From: Candidatus Hungatella pullicola
GTDB lineage: Bacteria; Bacillota; Clostridia; Lachnospirales; Lachnospiraceae
NCBI GenBank assembly: GCA_019114305.1
Contig: DXFU01000049.1
Location: forward strand, 1-39,930
Direction of reading: 5' to 3'
DNA: 39,930 nucleotides
The notes under the pieces: model-generated
Databases searched by the model: none
What the model was told of the DNA's origin: nothing
Seen by the model: the letters and a program-made list of their open reading frames with translations, nothing else
In this document: one piece after another, positions 1-12,268 of the stretch
Numbering within the stretch: position 1 is the stretch's first letter
Layout: every line of letters starts with the position of its first letter
Translations under genes and position numbers: made by a program

Positions 1-389
1 TCCGAATGGAATTCCCGCTTTAACAGGTCATCCGATTTCATGGCCTCCCGATCGGCTTTTGTAATCCCGTTTGGCTTCCTTTTGGGCCGATGGCTGAGTC
101 CGATCTGTTCCATGATCCGGTACACAGTACGCTCGCTGGGAATATGGACTCCTTCTGGATGCTTCAGCAGCAACGCCTGATACATACGGATACGTCCATA
201 AGTATCATTACATTCATCTTCGCTGACGATCTCTTTCATGGCGTCCGCCAGATCCTGGTACTTCCATGGGCGGTCTTTGTTTGCAAGATACTTATAGAAG
301 CCTTGGCGGCTGACGCCAAGCATACGGCAATAAAATGCGTTTTTCCCTTTGATCCTGCCGGCCTCTGTCTTAAGTGCCAGAAAGATCAT
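1..389 (-). CDS. IS3-family transposase OrfB, N-terminal part only
   Basis: Reading from ATG at 389 gives 129 uninterrupted residues that run off the window edge. The start MIFLALKTEAGRIKG, then CRMLGVSRQGFYKY and GRIRMYQALL, matches the HTH_21 region found at the N-terminus of IS3/IS150 OrfB integrases. It includes the conserved segment SERTVYRIMEQIGL followed by a KRKPNG stretch just before the catalytic rve domain. The DDE catalytic residues would be encoded beyond position 1, so activity cannot be judged. No frameshift or stop is visible in the part that can be read, so the copy may be intact. The gene overlaps the orfA stop by four bases. Confidence 0.85.
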   Translation of the reverse strand, partial: MIFLALKTEAGRIKGKNAFYCRMLGVSRQGFYKYLANKDRPWKYQDLADAMKEIVSEDECNDTYGRIRMYQALLLKHPEGVHIPSERTVYRIMEQIGLSHRPKRKPNGITKADREAMKSDDLLKREFHS

Positions 390-718
390 TCTCTGGTTTT
401 TGCTGACTTCCGACGGCTGGCGGCGAAAAAAGCACTGGCTTCCTCCAGAAACTCGTTTTCTTCCTTGAGCCGACGGATTTCCTTATCCTGCTCCTTGACA
501 CGCTTACGCAGTAAGGTAATTTCTTCTGAGAGGCTCATTGCGCTGGCAGGGGTATGGGAACCTTTCCCGATATCCAGCTTTCCAATTCTGACCGCTTTGA
601 GCCAAGTATGTATGGTTCCCTTTGGGATCCCTAATTCCTTAGCAGCTTTATCGCCGCCGATTTCTTTTGCCAGCTTTACTGCTTGTATTTTGTATTCATG
701 GTCATATTTACGTGCCAC
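386..718 (-). CDS. IS3-family transposase OrfA (helix-turn-helix subunit)
   Basis: This 110-residue basic protein binds the element ends and helps OrfB carry out transposition. Residues about 1-45 form an HTH_Tnp_1/HTH_28-type helix-turn-helix (start MARKYDHEYKIQAVKLAKE, then KELGIPKGTIHTWLK). Residues about 62-95 form the leucine-zipper-like coiled coil usual for OrfA multimerisation (LSEEITLLRKRVKEQDKEI and following). The start is GTG at 718, because an AAGGAGG site lies just upstream at a normal distance. Its TGA stop overlaps the ATG of orfB in an ATGA arrangement (386-389), which suggests coupled translation; many IS3 elements instead use a -1 frameshift, and no convincing slippery heptamer was seen. 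Assignment to the family is secure, the subgroup is not. Confidence 0.88.
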   Translation of the reverse strand: MARKYDHEYKIQAVKLAKEIGGDKAAKELGIPKGTIHTWLKAVRIGKLDIGKGSHTPASAMSLSEEITLLRKRVKEQDKEIRRLKEENEFLEEASAFFAASRRKSAKTRE

Positions 719-796
719 TTTGAGTACCTCCTTATTCTCTTGATTTTATTATGAAATCCTTGAGAATAAGCTGTCAACTTTTTTTATACCACACCA

Positions 797-892
797 CTCA
801 CGGCACAAACCTTGGGAGTTGCTATGGGGTTCGTCGGCAACTACGCCCCTTGTGGACTTTCACCACAGACTGATGGCATGCCCGTCATACTA
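797..892 (-). mobile_element. Group II intron-like 5' fragment
   Basis: On the minus strand this stretch contains TGTGGTGAAAGTCCACA, a small hairpin, then GGGGCGTAGTTGCCGACGAA and CCCCATAGCAACTCCCAAGG. These resemble the domain I start of bacterial group II introns as I remember them. No intron-encoded reverse transcriptase or domain V/VI is present before the IS end. It begins immediately after the terminator hairpin of the beta-galactosidase gene, the kind of site favoured by class C group II introns. The call rests on remembered consensus only, and a covariance-model scan was not possible. Confidence 0.5.
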
Positions 893-928
893 TAAAAAGC
901 CAGCAGGCAGACTTTGCCCGTTGGCTTT
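893..928 (-). terminator. Intrinsic terminator of the beta-galactosidase gene
   Basis: The minus strand reads AAAGCCAACGGGCA, a short loop, then TGCCTGCTGGCTTTTTAT. This is an imperfect GC-containing stem followed by a U-tract, starting about 10 bp after the beta-galactosidase stop. Confidence 0.8.
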
Positions 929-936
929 ATAAGTCT

Positions 937-4035
<3,099 letters not shown>

Positions 4036-4037
4036 TT

Positions 4038-4066
4038 ATTATAGTTTACCCCATTGGAAAATCCAT
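4038..4066 (-). promoter_or_regulatory. Putative promoter of the beta-galactosidase gene
   Basis: The minus strand carries a perfect TATAAT (4043 to 4038) about 50 bp before the start codon, with no good -35 hexamer at 17 bp. A weak -35 is typical of promoters that need an activator, and this fits control by the divergent AraC-type gene. The operator itself was not identified. Confidence 0.5.
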
Positions 4067-4127
4067 AGATTCTATTAGACAAAATATGCACAAAATGATA
4101 CAATCACAAAAGAAAGGAGGCCTTTTC

Positions 4128-4979
4128 TTGTATACCAACACAGGCTATGTCCCTTTAAGCTATCCTGAGCTGGAAGACCTCACTGCAGCCCTTCGTGTTA
4201 ACTGCTGCGGCGTTTACCGGCTGATCTCTCTTCCTTCCATGAGTACCAGGCGGCCTCTTGGCCTTCCTGACTATCAGCTTTTGTATGTTGGTTCCGGCAA
4301 AGCTTTTTTTACCATAGACGGGCAGGTTCATGAAGTTCTTCAGGGAAATATGGTTCTGTACTCCCCCCGCCAGCCTCAGGAATACTGTTACTATCTGGAA
4401 GATTCTCCGGAAATCTTCTGGATTCATTTCACCGGTCACGAAGCAGAAAGCCTTTTGACTCAAGCAGGTTTCCTCCCGTACCATATGTTATATGCAGGAA
4501 TTTCCGCAAAGTATCAGGAACTGTTTCTTTCTATTATACGGGAAATACAGCTCCATCGGGCCTTTTCTCAGGATCTTACTGCTCTCTACTTAAAAGAGCT
4601 TCTCCTTCTGGTTTGCCGGCAGGCCGTGGAAGGCAGCGGGCCGTTTCCCGCTCTTAACAAAGAAATAGAAAAAGCGGTACACTTTTTTCATGAAAATTTT
4701 ATGGACGATATTTCCATTGACGCCTATGCCAAGGCCCATCATATGAGTCCCTGCTGGTTTATTCGAAGCTTCAAGCGGTCTATGGGAATTCCTCCTGGAC
4801 AGTATCTTACTTCCATCCGCATGGAAAAAGCCCGGGAACTGCTGAAAAGCACCGATTACACAATTGGAGAAATCAGTCGTTTGTCCGGATATGAAAATCC
4901 TCTCTACTTCAGCCGGATTTTTAAAAAATATGCGGGGACTTCCCCCGCAGGCTACCGCAAAAAACAGGAAGGAGGCTGA
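4128..4979 (+). CDS. AraC/XylS-family transcriptional regulator
   Basis: This is a sugar-sensing regulator of 283 residues. Residues about 45-105 form the cupin-type AraC ligand-binding domain (YQLLYVGSGKAFFTIDG, then IFWIHFTGHE). Residues about 183-280 form the paired AraC helix-turn-helix (ISIDAYAKAHHMSPCWFIRS and YTIGEISRLSGYENPLYFSR). The start is chosen as TTG at 4128 because AAAGGAGG ends 7 bp upstream; the longer open frame from 4014 would place a hydrophobic leader through the promoter region and has no ribosome site. The gene is divergent from lacZ with about 140 bp between the two starts, so it is the likely regulator of lacZ. The inducer is unknown. Confidence 0.9.
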   Translation: MYTNTGYVPLSYPELEDLTAALRVNCCGVYRLISLPSMSTRRPLGLPDYQLLYVGSGKAFFTIDGQVHEVLQGNMVLYSPRQPQEYCYYLEDSPEIFWIHFTGHEAESLLTQAGFLPYHMLYAGISAKYQELFLSIIREIQLHRAFSQDLTALYLKELLLLVCRQAVEGSGPFPALNKEIEKAVHFFHENFMDDISIDAYAKAHHMSPCWFIRSFKRSMGIPPGQYLTSIRMEKARELLKSTDYTIGEISRLSGYENPLYFSRIFKKYAGTSPAGYRKKQEGG

Positions 4980-5077
4980 CGGCACCGCCTAGGCTGTCCA
5001 GTTCCAGTGACCGTCATCATCCATCTGGCGGCGGAACATTCACAGTAAATGAAAAATAAAAATATGGAGATGTTTAT

Positions 5078-5587
5078 ATGGTAATCAGACAAGAAAGTCC
5101 AAAAGATTATAAAGCAATCTACCAGCTTATCAAAGAAGCTTTTGCAACGGCGGAACATGCCGACGGCAATGAGCAGGATTTGGTAGAAAATTTAAGAAAA
5201 AGCAGCGCCTTCGTGCCGGAATTGGCTCTGACAGCAGAAATAGACGGTGATTTGGCCGGATACATTTTATTTACCAAGGCAAATGTAGGAAGTGATGAGG
5301 TTCTTGTTTTGGCTCCATTAGCGGTAAAACCGAATTATCAAAAGCAGGGGGTCGGAACCGCCTTGATTTCTGAGGGCCACAGAATTGCCAAAGAGATGGG
5401 ATATCACTATTCCGTTGTTCTTGGCAGTGAATTATATTATCCAAAATTCGGATATTTACCAGCTGTCCAGTTAGGTATTGAGGTTCCCCAGGGAATTTCA
5501 TCTGAAAATTTTATGGCAATTGCATTAGAGGAGAATGCCAAACCCATCAGCGGAGCTATTGTATACGCCAAAGAATTTGGTATGTAA
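5078..5587 (+). CDS. GNAT-family N-acetyltransferase (YhbS-like)
   Basis: This 169-residue protein has the GNAT fold, which transfers an acetyl group from acetyl-CoA to an amine. The pyrophosphate-binding loop is visible as YQKQGVGTALI (Gln88 to Gly93 matching Q/R-x-x-G-x-G/A), preceded by the beta-4 strand LAPLAVKPNY. The C-terminal segment SELYYPKFGYLPA is typical of the COG3153/YhbS group. The ATG at 5078 has a modest GGAGATG site 7-8 bp upstream. It stands alone and is closed by a strong terminator. The substrate cannot be inferred; small-molecule, protein or tRNA targets are all possible. Confidence 0.87.
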   Translation: MVIRQESPKDYKAIYQLIKEAFATAEHADGNEQDLVENLRKSSAFVPELALTAEIDGDLAGYILFTKANVGSDEVLVLAPLAVKPNYQKQGVGTALISEGHRIAKEMGYHYSVVLGSELYYPKFGYLPAVQLGIEVPQGISSENFMAIALEENAKPISGAIVYAKEFGM

Positions 5588-5610
5588 GTTTTTATCTGAA
5601 TCCGTTTCAA

Positions 5611-5654
5611 AGGCAGGCAGCCCTGCGTTCTCGACAGGGCCGCCTGCCTTTTTT
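5611..5654 (+). terminator. Intrinsic terminator after the GNAT gene
   Basis: The stem arms GGCAGGCAGCCCTG and CAGGGCCGCCTGCC enclose a short loop and are followed by six T residues on the plus strand. It sits in the 72 bp between this gene and the convergent araD. The minus-strand side lacks a good U-tract. Confidence 0.9.
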
Positions 5655-5659
5655 GCTGT

Positions 5660-6349
5660 CTATTTCTGCCCGTAATAAGCGTTGGGCCCATGTTTCCTCA
5701 TAAAATGTTTGTCCTGCATACACTGGGGAGCAGGATTTACACCGGGATTAAGCATCTCCGTAATAAAATTCATTTTAGATATTTCCTCAAGAACCACAGC
5801 ATTGTGCACCGCCTCCGCCGCACTCTTTCCCCAGGTAAAGGGACCATGGTTTTTACAGAGAATTCCCGGGATATGCATGGGGTTCTTCCCCTGCAGGGTT
5901 TCAATAATTACAAGCCCTGTATTTTTCTCATAGGCTTCCTCAATTTCTTCAGCCGTCAGATTCCTGGCACACGGAATTTCTCCGTAAAAATAATCTGCAT
6001 GGGTGGTTCCATAACATGGCAGAGCACGTCCTGCCTGCGCCCAGGAAGTTGCCATGGTAGAATGGGTGTGAACGATTCCTCCCAGCTGAGGAAACGCTTT
6101 ATACAGCTCCAGATGAGTCGGTGTATCGGAAGAAGGACGCATAGTCCCCTCTACCTGTCGCCCCTCCAAATCCATAACCACCATATCCTCCGGTCCTAAT
6201 CTGTCATAATCCACTCCGCTTGGCTTAATGACAAAAAGACCGCTGGCTCTGTCAATTCCGCTTACATTTCCCCAGGTATAAGTTACAAGCCCCCGTCTGG
6301 GCAGCTCCATGTTTGCCTCGTAAACTTCGGTTTTTAATTGTTCCAGCAT
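5660..6349 (-). CDS. araD: L-ribulose-5-phosphate 4-epimerase
   Basis: This enzyme interconverts L-ribulose-5-phosphate and D-xylulose-5-phosphate, the last step of L-arabinose entry into the pentose phosphate pathway. It is a class II aldolase-fold protein of 229 residues, the family's normal size. The zinc ligands appear as His94 and His96 ([10 protein letters not shown]) and His168 ([10 protein letters not shown]). Asp75 ([11 protein letters not shown]), Asp119 (THADYFYG) and Tyr226 (AYYGQK) correspond to known catalytic residues in the E. coli enzyme. GGCAGGAGG precedes the ATG. It is the third gene of the arabinose operon, 59 bp after the kinase gene. Confusion with UlaF or SgbE is possible from sequence alone, but the operon context settles it. 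Confidence 0.93.
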   Translation of the reverse strand: MLEQLKTEVYEANMELPRRGLVTYTWGNVSGIDRASGLFVIKPSGVDYDRLGPEDMVVMDLEGRQVEGTMRPSSDTPTHLELYKAFPQLGGIVHTHSTMATSWAQAGRALPCYGTTHADYFYGEIPCARNLTAEEIEEAYEKNTGLVIIETLQGKNPMHIPGILCKNHGPFTWGKSAAEAVHNAVVLEEISKMNFITEMLNPGVNPAPQCMQDKHFMRKHGPNAYYGQK

Positions 6350-6408
6350 AATTCTCCTCCTGCCTTCCAGGACAATGTGAGTAGGATGTCCATACCCCCA
6401 TCATTGTC

Positions 6409-8007
6409 TTAATATTTCATACTTTCAACTGCAGCACGTTCTATTGCAAGTCCATGTTTGTATCGTTCCATAAACTGTTCAAAACCTTTTACATCTTCCA
6501 TATCCGGCTCCACCACAGTTCCTTGTTCTCCCGCAAAAATCCGGTCAGCCAGATACTGCCCCAGTGTCTCCCCTTGTTTTTTCTGTATCATATAGGAAGC
6601 CAGCAGCGCAGCCCCCCACGGACCGCCCTCTCCAGCCGTATTCATCACCGCTACAGGCACATGAACGGCCGCCGCCATTAATTTCTGGCCTACTCCCTTG
6701 GTCTTAAACAATCCTCCGTGACCGAACAGAGTGTCCAGCTTCACTCCCTCCTCCTTAAAGAGAATGTCCATTCCTACGTTCAAAGCTCCCAGAGAAGTAT
6801 ACAAATGGGTTCTCATAAAATTGGCCAGATTAAATCGGCTGTCCGGAGTTCGGACAAACAGAGGACGTCCCTCTTCAAAATGAGTAATATGTTCCCCTGA
6901 CAGGTATCCGTAGGCCATAAGCCCGCCGCAGTCTTTATCCCCCTCCAAGGCCTTGTTGTAAAGCAGAGAAAACAGCTGATTTCTGTCCATCTTCAAGCCT
7001 GCAGCCTCCCCAAATTCCTCAAACAGAGACACCCAGGCATTAAGATCAGAGGTACAGTTGTTGCAGTGAACCATCGCTACAGGATCTCCAGATGGAGTAG
7101 TTACCATATCAATTTCCGGATGCACCTTTGAAAGCTCTTTTTCCAACACTACCATGGCAAATACGCTGGTTCCGGCAGATACGTTCCCTGTTCTCTGCGC
7201 CACACTGTTGGTAGCTGTCATTCCCGTTCCCGCGTCTCCTTCCGGAGGACAAAGGGGCACTCCTGCCTTTAAAACACCGCTTTTATCCAGAAGGCGGGCC
7301 CCCTCCTCAGTTAATCTTCCGGCCTGCTGCCCTGCTGTCATCACCTGAGGCAGAATATCCCGAAGCTTCCATGGAAAATTCCTCTCCTCCACCAGATGGT
7401 CAAACTGATGGATCATCTTCTGATTGAAATCCTTTGTTTTGCTGTCCACAGGAAACATTCCTGCGCAGTCTCCAATTCCCAGCACTCTCTGGCCTGTTAA
7501 TTTCCAGTGAACATATCCTTCCAGAGTAATCAAATAATCAATATCCTTTACATGGTCTTCTTTATTGAGAATTGCCTGATACAAATGTGCAATACTCCAT
7601 CTCTGTGGAATGTGAAACTGGAATAACGCTGTAAGAACCTCAGAAGCCTGTCCAGTTATGGTATTTCTCCATGTACGAAATGGAACCAACAGCTCTCCGG
7701 CCTTATCAAAGACCATGTATCCATGCATCATGGCACTGATTCCCACGGCCCCTATGGTAGTAAGAGCTGTATGGTAGCGCAGCCTTACATCCTCAGCCAG
7801 CTTTTCATAGCTGTCCTGAATTCCCGTCCAGATATCTTCCAGGGTATAAGTCCAAATATTATCTACCAGCCTGTTTTCCCAATCGTGGCTTCCGGATGCA
7901 ATGGGGATACCGTTCTCATCCACCAGAACCGCTTTAATTCTTGTAGAACCCAACTCGATTCCCAGCGCCGTTTTTCCCTGTTCAATTGCTTCTCTGATTT
8001 TTTCCAT
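6409..8007 (-). CDS. araB: Ribulokinase, clostridial AraK-type FGGY kinase
   Basis: This FGGY-family carbohydrate kinase of 532 residues should phosphorylate L-ribulose with ATP, giving L-ribulose-5-phosphate for the epimerase encoded 59 bp downstream. The first phosphate-binding loop is [16 protein letters not shown] (residues about 15-30). The second ATP-binding region is near [16 protein letters not shown], and [15 protein letters not shown] is the C-terminal adenosine region. The sequence resembles the AraK type used by Clostridia rather than E. coli AraB, so the role is set jointly by the GH51 gene upstream and araD downstream. GCAGGAGG precedes the ATG. No araA (isomerase) lies in the window. 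A closely related xylulokinase function is less likely given araD. Confidence 0.85.
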   Translation of the reverse strand: MEKIREAIEQGKTALGIELGSTRIKAVLVDENGIPIASGSHDWENRLVDNIWTYTLEDIWTGIQDSYEKLAEDVRLRYHTALTTIGAVGISAMMHGYMVFDKAGELLVPFRTWRNTITGQASEVLTALFQFHIPQRWSIAHLYQAILNKEDHVKDIDYLITLEGYVHWKLTGQRVLGIGDCAGMFPVDSKTKDFNQKMIHQFDHLVEERNFPWKLRDILPQVMTAGQQAGRLTEEGARLLDKSGVLKAGVPLCPPEGDAGTGMTATNSVAQRTGNVSAGTSVFAMVVLEKELSKVHPEIDMVTTPSGDPVAMVHCNNCTSDLNAWVSLFEEFGEAAGLKMDRNQLFSLLYNKALEGDKDCGGLMAYGYLSGEHITHFEEGRPLFVRTPDSRFNLANFMRTHLYTSLGALNVGMDILFKEEGVKLDTLFGHGGLFKTKGVGQKLMAAAVHVPVAVMNTAGEGGPWGAALLASYMIQKKQGETLGQYLADRIFAGEQGTVVEPDMEDVKGFEQFMERYKHGLAIERAAVESMKY

Positions 8008-8065
8008 TCTTTTTCCTCCTGCCGCGTTTTTCTTAAATATCCGACCTTAATCAGGACAGACAATT

Positions 8066-9631
<1,566 letters not shown>

Positions 9632-9638
9632 TTAGCAT

Positions 9639-9668
9639 ACAACTTGTAGGTACCAATATACAAGTTGT
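9639..9668. promoter_or_regulatory. AraR-like operator upstream of the arabinose operon
   Basis: Two perfect 10-bp inverted arms, ACAACTTGTA and TACAAGTTGT, are separated by 10 bp. The inner part ACTTGTAGGTACCAAT matches 14 of 16 positions of the AraR operator consensus remembered from Bacillus (ANTTGTACGTACAANT). On the minus strand TTGTAT and TATGCT, spaced 18 bp, could be the -35 and -10, so a bound repressor would cover the promoter. The site ends 55 bp before the abfA start. No araR gene is in the window. Confidence 0.7.
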
Positions 9669-9947
9669 TTTTCTTGTTTTTCCTTCCCTGAAAACATCAC
9701 AGAGAAAATTTCCCCAACAGGCCATTGTGCTTTTCTTTTAATTTTCCCCTTATTTCTTCTTTTTTTGACAGCTTTTTCAACAAGAGAAAGTTTGATCCCG
9801 TAAGTTTTGCACAATTTTGACGCTGATTTTTTTTTATGTTTGTTCACACTTTTTCTTCTAAATAGGTTATATTATAATGCGTAACCCCCCCAATACATTA
9901 TATAGTTTTTGCTACACCCCATAAGAAACGAAATACCTTCTCCGAGA

Positions 9948-9978
9948 AGAGGTCAGCTTCCCCAGCTGGCCTCTTTTC
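9948..9978 (+). terminator. Hairpin with plus-strand U-tract
   Basis: The arms AGAGGTCAGCT and AGCTGGCCTCT pair over 11 bp with one G-U, a 5-nt loop, and TTTT follows on the plus strand. No plus-strand gene precedes it, so either a short plus-strand transcript ends here or it is a structural element. It shares the core CAGCTGG with the next hairpin. Confidence 0.5.
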
Positions 9979-9980
9979 AC

Positions 9981-10035
9981 AAAAAAGCAGCTGGTCAAAT
10001 GTCTGTAATTTCAAACTTGACCAGCTGCTTTTTAT
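9981..10035 (-). terminator. Bidirectional terminator of the carboxypeptidase gene
   Basis: A perfect 15-bp stem, AAAGCAGCTGGTCAA against TTGACCAGCTGCTTT, encloses an 18-nt loop. T runs flank both sides, so it can stop transcription in both directions. It lies about 30 bp after the carboxypeptidase stop codon. Confidence 0.85.
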
Positions 10036-10067
10036 ACTCTAACGGTCTGTTCTTTCAGAAATCTTCT

Positions 10068-11540
10068 TTAACTTCTTCCAGTATGGTTATGTCTCCTATT
10101 CCGTCCTGCCTGTCGCCTCTCTTCAAGAATTCGTTCAAATTCCGCCTCAGCCTGTGCTCCTTCTTCTTCCCGAAGCCTTCTCCTTCTCTCCTGACGTCTT
10201 CTTTCTTTCTCCTTTTCTTCCTTTTGTCTTGTATAAATAAGAAAGCCGCCTGCTGCAGCTGCCAGTACCACAAGAATGACCAAAACGATCCAGAAGAAAC
10301 GGATTCCATTGTGGGCAGTCTCTTCCTTTTCCGTCTCTGGCTGGGAAGAGGCTGCCTCACTTTCTGATTCCGATGGATTCTGAGAAGCATCTTCTCCGGC
10401 AGTTCCTGCCGCTGCAAGGTAGGTATCAGTCAATTCCAAATAGGCCTGACCAATGGCACGGTCATTGTAAGAATACTCTACCAGCCCAACAGCATTTTCC
10501 GGATGATTCTCCGGCAAATCCACCGTCACAGTTTTTTCTGCGTCAGAAAACTGGGCATCTTGGGGAAGTGTAATATAGGTCTCGGCCTCCAGCTGAAGAT
10601 CTCCCGGCTCATAAGAAGTATCCCCTACAACAATCGGCCCCTCACCGCTGGTGAAATCCGTCTCATTCTCATCAATTCTCCAATTTTGGAATCTTCGAAA
10701 GCCAAAATCCAAAAGGCTGGTTCCATCTACGTAGTACTGACCTGGACTTCCTTTTAAGATAACCGATACCAGCTGTCTCCCATCCTGTTCACCGTAGGTA
10801 ACCAGAGTATTTCCTGCTTTCACAAGATATCCTGTTTTTCCAGCCTTTGCCGCCGGATAATAATACTGATCCGACTCTCGCAGTACCTTGTCCTCGTGAA
10901 CAATGGTTCTGCTCTCCGGGCTATAGGTAGTAGGAGGAAGCTGATAACTCATGGTTCCAGCAATTTCTCTAAGAGTTTCATTCTTAAATGCCTCTCTGGC
11001 AATCAATGCCATATCATAGGCAGACACATACTGAGTCTCCCCATTCAGTCCTGAGGGATTATCAAAATGGCTTTCCGTACACCCAATCTCAGCAATCCGG
11101 TTATTCATCATCTGAACAAACGCTTCCTGGCTTCCGGCTACATGTTCGGCAAGGGCGTTAGCGGTCTGATTACAGGATATTAAAAGAAGCGCATGGAGAC
11201 AGTCTCTTACTGTCATAGTGTCTCCTTGGGCAACTCCTGACTTATTGCCGCTGTCAGCCTCCACATTGTTCACTGCGCTGAGAGAATAGGTAACGGTTTC
11301 GTCTAAATCAGCATTTTCCAGCACAAGCAGTGCAGTTAAAATCTTGGTAATGCTGGCCGGCGGATACTCCACATGAATATTCTGCCCAAAAAGCACAGCT
11401 CCAGAATCCATATCCATTACAATTCCTGCTTCCGCCTGAACTCCCGTATCAGAAGGCCAGTCCGGCTTAGCAAAAGCAGTACATACAAACAGCTGACTAG
11501 CCACTATACAGCTTATTACAGATTTGATCAGTTTTTTCAC
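10068..11540 (-). CDS. Serine-type D-alanyl-D-alanine carboxypeptidase (S11, DacF/PBP5 type)
   Basis: This extracytoplasmic penicillin-binding protein removes the terminal D-alanine from peptidoglycan stem peptides. The 490 residues hold a signal peptide (MKKLIKSVISCIVASQLFVC, cleavage near AFA-KP). The peptidase S11 domain follows with Ser63-Ile-Thr-Lys66 (SxxK), Ser122-Cys-Asn124 (SxN) and Lys235-Thr-Gly237 (KTG), all intact. A PBP5-C-like beta domain spans about 287-372. A Ser/Glu-rich linker leads to a C-terminal membrane helix at about 413-435 and a very basic, Arg/Glu-rich cytoplasmic tail. GTG at 11540 is chosen because AGGAG lies 8 bp upstream; the GTG at 11549 touches that site. The clear C-terminal helix with a long charged tail differs from the amphipathic anchor of E. 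coli PBP5. It has its own promoter and terminator. Confidence 0.92.
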   Translation of the reverse strand: MKKLIKSVISCIVASQLFVCTAFAKPDWPSDTGVQAEAGIVMDMDSGAVLFGQNIHVEYPPASITKILTALLVLENADLDETVTYSLSAVNNVEADSGNKSGVAQGDTMTVRDCLHALLLISCNQTANALAEHVAGSQEAFVQMMNNRIAEIGCTESHFDNPSGLNGETQYVSAYDMALIAREAFKNETLREIAGTMSYQLPPTTYSPESRTIVHEDKVLRESDQYYYPAAKAGKTGYLVKAGNTLVTYGEQDGRQLVSVILKGSPGQYYVDGTSLLDFGFRRFQNWRIDENETDFTSGEGPIVVGDTSYEPGDLQLEAETYITLPQDAQFSDAEKTVTVDLPENHPENAVGLVEYSYNDRAIGQAYLELTDTYLAAAGTAGEDASQNPSESESEAASSQPETEKEETAHNGIRFFWIVLVILVVLAAAAGGFLIYTRQKEEKEKERRRQERRRRLREEEGAQAEAEFERILEERRQAGRNRRHNHTGRS

Positions 11541-11650
11541 AAAGTACACTCCTGTTTTCCTTAGTAGCGGCTGAGTTTTGCTGTAAACGATTAAAAGCAG
11601 CTGTCAGCCAAAGTCTGAAAATCAGACCTTTTTACAATGTCTACCGGTTC

Positions 11651-11679
11651 ATTATATCCTAAGTCTTTCTGGATGGCAA
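11651..11679 (-). promoter_or_regulatory. Sigma-A promoter of the carboxypeptidase gene
   Basis: The minus strand reads TTGCCA, a 17-bp spacer and TATAAT. It gives a leader of about 105 nt before the GTG start. A hairpin (GTCTGA/TCAGAC) lies in the leader around 11614-11628. Confidence 0.75.
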
Positions 11680-11727
11680 ATATTATTCTCAAGGAATACA
11701 AAGGCGGCAAAATCTTTCCCTGATTTT

Positions 11728-12255
11728 TTAACTATTTTTTCTCTGAAGATACAATTTTTTTAAATCAACGCCTTCCAAAGCAAGCAGTTCCTTTTTTTTA
11801 TCAACTCCGCCCGCATAGCCGGTCAGACTTCCATTGCTCCCTATTACACGGTGACAGGGAACAATAACAGAAATTGGATTATGACCTACCGCTCCTCCCA
11901 CCGCCTGAGCAGACATAGAGGCAAGCCCCCGTTTTCCAGCCACAATTTTTCCGATTTCACCATAGGTCATAACCTTCCCATAAGGGATCTGTCTTAAAAT
12001 ATCCCACACCTCCTGGCGGAAGGGGGAGCCATTCAGGCTGACAGGAACTTGAAATTCCGGATTTTTTCCTCCAAAATAAATATCCAGCCAGCTTTTTGCC
12101 ATGTCAAAAACAGGCAGTTCTGCTTTTTTTACCGTACCTTTTAATGTATCCCCAAAATACTTCTGCCCTTCAAACCACAGTCCTGTCAGGTTGGCTCCGT
12201 CACTGGCCAGTATAATCGTTCCCATTGGTGATTGATATTCACTGACATAGTCCAT
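11728..12255 (-). CDS. ogt: Methylated-DNA--protein-cysteine methyltransferase
   Basis: This suicide repair protein transfers the alkyl group from O6-alkylguanine (and O4-alkylthymine) in DNA to its own cysteine. The acceptor is Cys134 in IVPCHRVIG. The helix-turn-helix DNA-binding region is visible as FRQEVWDILRQIPYGKVMTY, and GSLTGYAGG follows the active site. The length of 175 residues is normal for Ogt without an Ada regulatory domain. AAGGAGG precedes the ATG at 12255. It begins only 13 bp after the GH3 gene's stop, so the two are probably co-transcribed, an odd functional pairing. No terminator is obvious after it. Confidence 0.94.
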   Translation of the reverse strand: MDYVSEYQSPMGTIILASDGANLTGLWFEGQKYFGDTLKGTVKKAELPVFDMAKSWLDIYFGGKNPEFQVPVSLNGSPFRQEVWDILRQIPYGKVMTYGEIGKIVAGKRGLASMSAQAVGGAVGHNPISVIVPCHRVIGSNGSLTGYAGGVDKKKELLALEGVDLKKLYLQRKNS

Positions 12256-12268
12256 AAGGTACGCCTCC

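Larger units (their letters stand above)
1..793 (-). mobile_element. IS3-family insertion sequence, truncated by the window edge
   Basis: The two consecutive minus-strand frames are a classical IS3 orfA/orfB pair. The orfA-proximal end lies near 786-793, where the minus strand reads TGTGGTATAAAAAAAGTTGA, a TG-starting sequence like IS3/IS150-group terminal repeats. The other end, the target duplication and the DDE catalytic half of orfB lie outside the window. The exact boundary is an inference and could move by a few bases. The element sits next to a group II intron-like fragment (about 797-892) and may have interrupted it. Confidence 0.8.

Noticed and set aside
90-743. 217-residue plus-strand open frame opposite the IS transposase genes
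   Set aside because: It is antisense to orfA and orfB, which have clear family motifs and proper ribosome sites; its protein is low-complexity and unlike any family I know.
9632-9847. 71-residue lysine-rich minus-strand frame
   Set aside because: It runs through the AraR-like operator and the promoter of the arabinose operon and shows no family signal; its composition reflects the local A-rich strand.
11582-11595. Catabolite-response-like sequence TGTAAACGATTAAA in the carboxypeptidase leader
   Set aside because: It misses two positions of the cre consensus and is downstream of a housekeeping promoter, so chance is the better explanation.
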